Source: Chara braunii (lineage: Eukaryota; Streptophyta; Charophyceae; Charales; Characeae). From it: DNA of 33,169 nucleotides. Below, one piece after another: positions 27,464-33,169 of the stretch. How positions within the stretch are numbered: position 1 is the first letter of the stretch; the number at the start of each line of letters is the position of its first letter. The position numbers and the translations under genes were made by a program. The stretch is taken from the NCBI GenBank assembly GCA_003427395.1, contig BFEA01000039.1, positions 4,206,357 through 4,239,525 of the forward strand, read 5' to 3'. The notes under the pieces are model-generated. The model was not told the origin of the DNA, made no database searches, and worked only from the letters and a program-made list of their open reading frames with translations.

Positions 27464-28144
27464 GGGCCTGGTTGCACTTACTCGCCAAACTTGGCGAATG
27501 AAAAATGTGTCAGACTGCTCGCCACACCTTCGGCACAAGCTGTGGCAAGTGTTTTCTTTTTTTGTATATTTTATTCTATTAAATAGAAAGGCTGTGGCGG
27601 ACCCACCAGGTGTGGTGCTCCGCCGGGTATAGAGATGGAGATGGAGGAAAAAGGGGCAGCGAGATGGCACAGCGCAGCTCCCACGCTAGACTCCAACGCA
27701 CGTAATCCAAAGTGTGCGAATGCAGAATGACCCGGAAAACAGACAACAGCTGGGGTATACCCCAGCGGACTGATGGGACTGGACTGGACTGCCCCGAATA
27801 CAACACAGGCCTGTGAGAACAGGCCAAGGGGCTAATTCCAACCAATTCAATTACCTGTCAAGTCTGGACAGGACGGCCTTTCAGGCCTTTTTTTATTGTC
27901 ATTATAGTATTACGGGGAACCCGGTAGCAGCCACATCAATACTCAAGCCTCCAACGAGGGAACATGCGGGAGCTGCACCCGCCTGTACAGCGCAGTTTGT
28001 GGAGGGTGGTGGTCCTCGGACCTCTCCACAACACAACTTTCTAGAGAGTGCACGGCTTCACGAGTCTACATCAGGCAGACAATTTTTTTTTCCAACTTTT
28101 ATATTGAAGAAATATATAGTGGCGAGTAAGTGCAACCAAGGCCT
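27464..28144. mobile_element. Probable further PIF/Harbinger-like MITE interrupted by an LTR
   Basis: The left end, GGGCCTGGTTGCACTTACTC then GCCA (27464-27487), is matched in inverted orientation at 28119-28144 (GTGGCGAGTAAGTGCAACCA then AGGCC). The interval contains the solo LTR at 27593-27833. Flanking trinucleotides (TCA and TCC) do not form a clean duplication. Similarity of the right side continues beyond 28144 in both R copies, so the true element limits are uncertain. Confidence 0.5.
27593..27833 (-). mobile_element. Solo LTR, inverted relative to the LTR at 9.0-9.4 kb
   Basis: The reverse complement matches 9045-9374 over its whole length apart from the 26-bp triplication and a short deletion. 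On the plus strand it begins TGTGGCGGACCCACC and ends CAGGCCTGTGAGAACAGGCC then AAGGGGCT. No PBS or coding region adjoins it, so it is probably a solo LTR left by recombination. I could not find a clear 4-6 bp target duplication. Confidence 0.72.
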
Positions 28145-28290
28145 CCATTTTGACACGATTCTCATTTTTTCACTCTCCACCCATCCGCCACGAATTGTGA
28201 CGGCTGACTTTTATAATGCATTTTTCCTCTGGAAAAAAAAAAGGAATTGTGACGGTGGCGAGTCGAGCAGTGGTGCAACTACCATATAGA
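28013..28290 (+). repeat. Repeat R2: uninterrupted relative of R1 (empty site for MITE A)
   Basis: Continuous across GGCGAGTAAGTGCA (28121-28133), where R1 carries MITE A after the TAA. It ends near 28281 with GGCGAGTC and GGTGCAACTA, as R1 does. A T13/A10-type A/T run follows at 28293-28318. Confidence 0.75.
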
Positions 28291-28338
28291 CCTTTTTTTT
28301 TTTTAAATAAAAAAAAAAGGGCGACGACCTTGAGATAT

Positions 28339-28349
28339 TATCGTCGAGC
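28339..28349 (+). other. LINE target-site duplication, left copy (11 bp)
   Basis: TATCGTCGAGC, identical to 33027-33037 just after the LINE poly(A). A related word, GATCGTCGAGC, also occurs at 33086-33096, so coincidence through a local repeat must be considered. Confidence 0.7.
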
Positions 28350-28707
28350 GGGGGCGCGTCGGTTGGCGCAGTTTTAGCGCTCTAAGTTTGCGCCTTCGGC
28401 CGGACTGGCCGAACCGGCCTCATGGGTCTTCACCGCCATGATGAGAACCACGTGTGGAGAGTGTCGTCTCGCTCGGTAATTTCCGAGCAAACCTCCCCGC
28501 AGGAGAGGGAGACTGTCAATCTAGGTCGGCCCGAGTGATTCACTTTACTGTTGTGTGCGGGATGTCCGTGGTGTTGGGCACTCGCCAGTAGGCGACCGCC
28601 TCTCAGAAGTGTCATATGCATCATATGTAAGTAGTTACGTGAAGGAGCAGAGGGCGTAAGTAGAACGGAGTAGAAGCTTAGCCTTAATTGCATCGAGGAG
28701 GCNAAGG
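28350..28707 (+). promoter_or_regulatory. LINE 5' leader with two adjacent hairpins
   Basis: Hairpin 1: GGCGC (28365-28369) pairs with GCGCC (28390-28394), with an inner TTAG/CTAA stem (28374-28385). Hairpin 2: TTCGGCC (28395-28401) pairs with GGCCGAA (28407-28413) around a 5-base loop. Within hairpin 1, TTGGCGCAGTTTTAGCGC resembles a tRNA D-arm/A box. LINE leaders carry their own internal promoter; whether these structures are part of it is not known. Confidence 0.55.
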
Positions 28708-29706
28708 ATGGCTACGTCAGGGGCAATTGCTGGTTCAAGTGGACGGAGAATTGACAGGTCACCACCAACAGGGTCGGAAGTGCCAGAGTCTGAAGACCAA
28801 AGGATGAAGCAGCTCATTGCNAAGTGCTANGAGGACGGCATCTTCCNGACGGAACTGNGACAAGGCANATTCATTACGGAGAANGGAGAGCGCATATTCN
28901 TGGTGGATGACCGAATTGGTGAGCTAACTACAAAGTGGCTCAAGGAGCGCACTGTAAGGATAATCTTCCACGGTGAGGCTCGCTCTCTACCAGCCAAGAT
29001 AAGGGAGGATCTCGTTCGAGCCTACGAAAACGGATGGACGAGATCGAGGACATTCTCAAGGCAAGTCAAACGAGGGAGAGTGCACTCGGAGGGTCCTAAC
29101 GTTATGTCATATGTCGCCATGCAGCAGGAGGTGGCAGATTGGATGATTCGGAAGGCGGAAGACAAAGTTATTATTAGAGGAATTGAATACAAAATGCTAT
29201 TTAAACCATGGTTGACGCGCCGAGAACTGGAAGAAAGAAGAAGAATGGAAGATGCTTCCAAATTCTGGGTGATGGCTTTACGTGTCCCTCTGCGTGCTAT
29301 GTTATCAGTAACGGATATGGTGCAACAGGCCATGGGTAGAATCATGAACGTGATTCCCCCACAACCGGATGCAACCAGACCGAAACTGATAAATTTAAAA
29401 TTCGAACTGGTTTCGGAGGCAGAAAGTGCTTTTGTCTCGCTCTTACCTCTACGCCTGGAAGACGGTGAAACGATCAATATAGACTTTGTCTGTAAACATA
29501 CGGCATGGTGTGATCGTTGCCGCTGGTGGTTTCATACGGCGACAGACGGCTGCCCGAAGCTTACACAGCAGGAAGACGAGCAAGGACGAAGAGCACCATC
29601 ATCGGACCATTATTCGGCAAGAATGAGGCAGGAACCAAGCGTAGCAGCACAGGGAGGAATTAACCAAGACGCTCAAGTCTACAGCCAAGGGGAAAGCACC
29701 GGGTGA
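28708..29706 (+). CDS. LINE ORF1 protein (Gag-like, zinc knuckle)
   Basis: An ATG at 28708 starts MATSGAIAGSSGRRIDRSPP. A central region, SKFWVMALRVPLRAMLSVTD through KLINLKFELVSEAES, has the look of the nucleic-acid-binding (RRM-like, DUF4283-type) domain of plant LINE ORF1 proteins. A zinc-knuckle-like motif C-x2-C-x4-H-x5-C is at 29509-29553 (CDRCRWWFHTATDGC). The protein would bind LINE RNA in the RNP. N bases at 28830 (TAN codon) and 28858 (NGA codon) leave open whether stops occur. After about 29640 the frame reads into DNA that encodes RT in another frame, so the last 20 or so residues are probably not original. Confidence 0.72.
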   Translation: MATSGAIAGSSGRRIDRSPPTGSEVPESEDQRMKQLIXKCXEDGIFXTELXQGXFITEXGERIFXVDDRIGELTTKWLKERTVRIIFHGEARSLPAKIREDLVRAYENGWTRSRTFSRQVKRGRVHSEGPNVMSYVAMQQEVADWMIRKAEDKVIIRGIEYKMLFKPWLTRRELEERRRMEDASKFWVMALRVPLRAMLSVTDMVQQAMGRIMNVIPPQPDATRPKLINLKFELVSEAESAFVSLLPLRLEDGETINIDFVCKHTAWCDRCRWWFHTATDGCPKLTQQEDEQGRRAPSSDHYSARMRQEPSVAAQGGINQDAQVYSQGESTG

Positions 29707-32503
29707 TGATGGATTGCCAAGGGAGTTCTTTGAAGCCTGTTGGGATCTGCTGGTACACGATCTAGTGGGGGTGTTTAACTCAGTCGCGGAAGGAGAGAAA
29801 TTGGGAAACTCAATGACAAGAGGAGTGATCAACCTACTTTATAAGAAAGGGGATAGGGATGAGATGCGCAACTGGAGGCCTATCTCCCTGTTGAATTTCT
29901 CATACAAACTGTTGGCTAAATCTCTCGCCAATCGTTTGACACCTTATCTACCTGCGCTGGTGGGGTTAGATCAGGGGGCTTTTGTCAGAGGGCGATCCAT
30001 CTTTGAGAAGCTAGCTACAGCAATCGAAGCCATGAAAGTGATAGAGGAGCAGAATCTAGATGTAGTAATGCTAATGCTGGACCTCGAAAAGGCGTACGAC
30101 AGGGTTAATTGGTCGTTAGTACTGACGACGCTGAGAGCAATGCACTTCGGAGATAGATTCTGCAGTATGGTCAAAGCTCTGTACTTCGGTGCAACTGCGG
30201 TAGTCCAGGTAAACGGGCACCACTTAGAAGAAATGACTCTTACGAGGTCTCTCAGGCAAGGTTGTCCGTTGGCACCTCTGTTATTCGTTCTGCAAATGGA
30301 AATGCTCCTCAGCGACATCAGAAGGCATCCCCTGCTGAAAGGACTGAGACTACGGTCTGGAAAAGAGTGCAGAGTCAAAACTCTGGCGGATGACCTACTG
30401 GCCTTCTCAGTCAACAACAAGATCTCCCTGGAAGCTCTGAAGAAATGTCTGGCCAGGTATGCGGAATTGTCGGAAGCAGCTGTAAATTGGAACAAGTCCA
30501 TATTCTTCCTATCCAGTTCATATACACTGAAGGTGGAATACGGAATGAGGAGGATCCCTGCTGAAGAAGCAGAGCGTTATCTGGGAGTACAATTGGCACT
30601 GGGGAACTGTTCTGCGTCTCAGAGTGGGATACTGCAGGAGAAAGTGACCGAAAGGATTAGGAAGTGGGGGAAGGCAAAACATCTGTCTCTAGTAGGCAGG
30701 GTCCTAGCAGTGACTGTTTCTGCCTTCTCGATCTTATGGTATGTGGCGAGGCTGAGAAAGCTGGAGAAAGGTCTGCTACAAATTGTTAAGGCGGAAGCCC
30801 GGAGGTTCATCTGGAAACCAGGCTCACAGACGAACAAAGGCTTTATCAGCAAGGTGGCGTGGGGGACTCTGTGAAAACCCAAGGAGGGAGGTCTGGCTCT
30901 TGTAGATCCAGAATCACAAAACCTGTTGTTGCTGGCCAAATGGCTAGTAAAGGTAGCCACCTCCGACCAAGAATCTGATTGGCTGTTTCTGGCGGAAGAG
31001 ATTCTATGTGAACAGTGGGGCCTAAGCCGCCCCTCAGATGTCTAGGTTGCGATAATGATACAGTCATTCCTGAACAAACGCCAGAAGTCGCAGTTTTGGA
31101 AGGACATTCTGATGGGCTGGAAGCAATGTAAACCGGACATGCATGCTGAGCCGCAATCTAAAGCAGAAGTCCTACGTCAGCACCTGTTCGAAAACCCAAG
31201 GATCAGAAACCGAGAAAGGGAGATGTTTTCTGCTAACACTAAGCCAGAATCCTACGGGATGAAGTGGATCAGAAAAGGGGTGTCCAAGGTGGGGGATCTT
31301 TGGGAGGACTCACAAGGGCAATGGGTTACGCGGGCAAAGCTGAAGGAAAAACTGGGCAAACTGCAGCGGCAAGAGGAATGGATGGACCAGTTGATAGANG
31401 CCATCNCAACANATTGGAAGGCGCTTCTAACCTCCGAAGTTATCCCCAAAGTCGGAACGTGGTTTCAGGACCCAGAAGATGAAGACGGTTTTTTCAGACT
31501 GGAAGGGTGGAACGAGGATACGCCAGGCAAATGCAATCTCCGCAGATTCACGAGGAAATATAAAAGTCTTTCGACCTTGGTCCAGGGGGAACTTTCAGCT
31601 AGACTTGGAGTCTCAGGGCTGAAGGAATGCAAAGTAACCAGCCAGAGAAGTACAAAATTTCCGGATCTGGTTCAATTCGATCTGATCGCAGGAGGCACGA
31701 GCACGGATGTTCTCAGGCTTGACCAAACAGGCTGGGGGTGGAAACATGACCAAGGGGTAACATGGGACCTGGCGAATCTTCAGAAAGCTGTAAGGAAGAA
31801 GAAAGACAAGAAGAGCAAGAAAGTGACTGAGGAGGTGTGTACCCGATGGGAGGAAGCGTTACCTCATATCGCACCTCCCACAGAGAAAGAGTTTGAGAAG
31901 TTNTGGTCTCAACTGCCTCAGATCCCCTCCCAAAAGCTGGCGTCTCTTCTATGGCTACAGTCACATCAAGCAGTTCCAGTAGCGCGATGGTTGCGAAAGA
32001 GAGGGATGTCAGTGAAGGAAGAGTGTGAGAGATGTAACTGGATTTTTGAGACCCTGCATCATCTTTGGTGGGCATGCCCCAAATCAGCCAGATGGTGGGA
32101 GTGGTGGTTTCAGAAGTGGGCCGAGATTGTGGATAGACCGGATCTGACAGGGGAAAGATGGGTGCTGCTGGGTTTACTCCCGGACAACACACCAGGTGAC
32201 AAAGGATGGGGCTATATCGCCCAAGTCACCCGGGCAGTGATGATGTGGGTAATCTGNTCNGACAGGAATGATCAGCGGTTCCAAGGTAAGACTATGTCTG
32301 ACACCCAAGCGGCAAGANTCTTCAAGGCTCTACTCAGGAATGAGATTAGAACAGACTGGAGGCGGAAAACAGGATGTGGCAGGAATGTAGGTGGACTGAG
32401 GTGGTTTCGGAGTACTTGGGCTCATTCGAGTCATTTTGCTAGGATCTCATCAACAGGNAAGCTTCAGTTGGCAGATTGGCTGACGAGGGAGGCTAACTTG
32501 TAG
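29650..32503 (+). pseudogene. LINE ORF2: reverse transcriptase and C-terminal zinc region, endonuclease missing
   Basis: In frame 2 from about 29650, ELTKTLKSTAKGKAPGDDGL opens the RT; there is no good ATG (an ATG-less entry, first codon used by ORF callers is TTG 29714). RT blocks: NLLYKKGDRDEMRNWRPISL, GLDQGAFVRGRSIF, MLMLDLEKAYDRVNW (catalytic Asp), SLRQGCPLAPLLFVLQMEM and VKTLADDLLAF (catalytic Asp pair at 30389-30394). Stops at 30872-30874 (TGA) and 31043-31045 (TAG) interrupt an otherwise single frame. The C-terminal part has C-x2-C-x7-H-H-x4-C (CERC at 32024-32035, HH at 32057-32062, Cys 32075-32077) in a Trp-rich context, like the zf-RVT region of plant LINEs. The frame ends at TAG 32501-32503. 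The endonuclease seen in the LINE at 25.5-26.0 kb is absent. Confidence 0.85.
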
Positions 32504-32964
32504 TAGTAGTAGGGGGTTAGTAGGATTTAGGCTCATGGATAGAGATTTTGGTTTGTGTGGTGTTGAAGCCTTGTGGAGATTTNTTCTGAACCAGGGCACT
32601 CGGTTTCTGTGGGCAGTCACAGTAGACTGCAGTGGGTTGGAGGGTGGGAGAGTGCCAAGGTACTATAAGGAACAAGTGTTCCTCCNGGTCGAGTATAGGC
32701 CGGGTCTGGCCCATGCTAGGCCAGTGTAGCTGTAGGTGGGATAGGGTAGTAGGTGAGGGAGGTTAGAATAGATCTAGGTTATGCAGTCCCGAACATTGGT
32801 GTGTTTTGATGTGTGTTGAGCATAGAGTGGATGTTAGTGGTTGGGGTGAATTCGGTGATTGGAATGTGAGGAAGGTCTGTTTGAACAGTTTGAGCTAAAC
32901 CGGCTGATGCTGCCGGGATAACCCCGGGTTGAATTGTGAGGTCCCCGGCCTCGGCTATATTGTT
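32504..32964 (+). other. LINE 3' untranslated region
   Basis: Non-coding, G/T-rich. Its last 65 bases carry GCTGATGCTGCCGGG, GAATTGTGAGGTCCCCGGCC and TATATTGTT before the A tail. Nearly the same words end the truncated copy at 3.8-3.9 kb, so this is probably the recognition end for reverse transcription. Confidence 0.7.
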
Positions 32965-32986
32965 AAAAAAAAAAAAAAAAAAAAAA

Positions 32987-33024
<38 letters not shown>
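32965..33024 (+). repeat. LINE poly(A) tail
   Basis: About 60 A residues with one T near 32988. Confidence 0.9.
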
Positions 33025-33026
<2 letters not shown>

Positions 33027-33028
<2 letters not shown>

Positions 33029-33037
33029 TCGTCGAGC
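33027..33037 (+). other. LINE target-site duplication, right copy (11 bp)
   Basis: TATCGTCGAGC immediately downstream of the A tail, matching 28339-28349. Confidence 0.7.
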
Positions 33038-33123
33038 TGACCGGCCCCAAGCAATTTTGGCTTACGGGTTAGGATAGAGAAAAATGATCGTCGAGCTGCT
33101 TACGGGTTAGGATAGAGAAAAAT
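33028..33123 (+). repeat. Imperfect tandem repeat in the LINE 3' flank
   Basis: ATCGTCGAGCTG and CTTACGGGTTAGGATAGAGA then AAAAT occur twice (33028-33085 and 33087-33123). The first copy holds an extra 21 bases (ACCGGCCCCAAGCAATTTTG and G) between the two words. Confidence 0.85.
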
Positions 33124-33169
33124 AATAAAAATAAAAATCAGAATTTTCAATTTTGGCGGATGTCTATAG

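Larger units (their letters stand above)
28350..33024 (+). mobile_element. Near full-length LINE with target-site duplication
   Basis: A 4,675-bp element with a structured 5' leader, ORF1, ORF2 (RT and C-terminal zinc region), a 3' untranslated region and a poly(A) tail of about 60. It is bounded by an 11-bp direct repeat. ORF2 is in one frame with two in-frame stops. The endonuclease expected between ORF1 and RT is absent. Several N bases fall inside the coding parts, as if several near-identical copies were collapsed. Confidence 0.85.

Noticed and set aside
27588-27810. AGGC direct repeat as target duplication of the solo LTR
   Set aside because: The right-hand copy lies inside sequence also present in the other LTR, so it belongs to the element.
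28361-28394. tRNA gene at the LINE 5' end
   Set aside because: Only the D-arm-like part is present; no anticodon arm, T arm or acceptor stem fits.

Overview
The window is eukaryotic and looks like repeat-rich nuclear DNA of a streptophyte (a land plant or charophyte alga; a charophyte such as Chara is my guess, not shown by the sequence). The reasons are CCCTAAA-type telomere-like motifs, very long GA/CT microsatellites, a Ty3/gypsy element with a chromodomain (chromovirus), a primer-binding site matching plant initiator-Met tRNA, plant-type LINEs and PIF/Harbinger transposase remains. I see no intact host gene that I can name. Almost everything recognisable is a transposable element, mostly decayed and often nested. 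A 995-base gap (19838-20832) and scattered N bases show a draft assembly.

Layout. 1-3570: a 43-base G run, five long GA or CT tracts, a perfect 91-bp tandem duplication, a G-box/ABRE cluster, telomere-like repeats, a miRNA-like foldback and a 34-bp triplicate. 3787-3926: the 3' tail of a LINE. 4261-4750 and 7455-8099: the N-terminal and C-terminal parts of a PIF/Harbinger transposase, separated by about 2.7 kb. That interval holds a promoter-like stretch (CCAAT boxes, TATA box), a 56-codon ORF and an unrecognised reading frame. 8366-9035: LINE reverse transcriptase fragment. 9045-9387: an LTR followed by a PBS. 9850-11232: a row of hairpins, a pyrimidine tract and a three-copy module. 11653-18117: a broken Ty3/gypsy chromovirus (gag, protease, RT, RNase H, integrase, chromodomain) whose RT is interrupted by a 372-bp Mutator-like MITE with a 9-bp target duplication. 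18118-23200: little that I recognise, including the gap. 23215-25985 (minus): a decayed LINE with endonuclease and RT. 25996-28290: nested TAA-flanked MITEs plus a solo LTR. 28350-33024: a nearly full-length LINE flanked by an 11-bp target duplication.

How the parts relate. Four LINE pieces (3.8 kb, 8.4 kb, 23-26 kb, 28-33 kb) are related to each other by protein or tail sequence. The LTR at 9.0-9.4 kb and that at 27.6-27.8 kb are inverted copies of one family. The MITEs at 26-28 kb have 3-bp TAA target duplications and GGGCCT-like ends typical of PIF/Harbinger, the class whose transposase remains lie at 4.3-8.1 kb. The most striking observations are: a LINE with a target duplication but no endonuclease between ORF1 and RT; a MITE insertion for which the window itself supplies the uninterrupted (empty) site; the precise MITE hit inside the gypsy RT; and the split transposase with promoter-like DNA between its halves.
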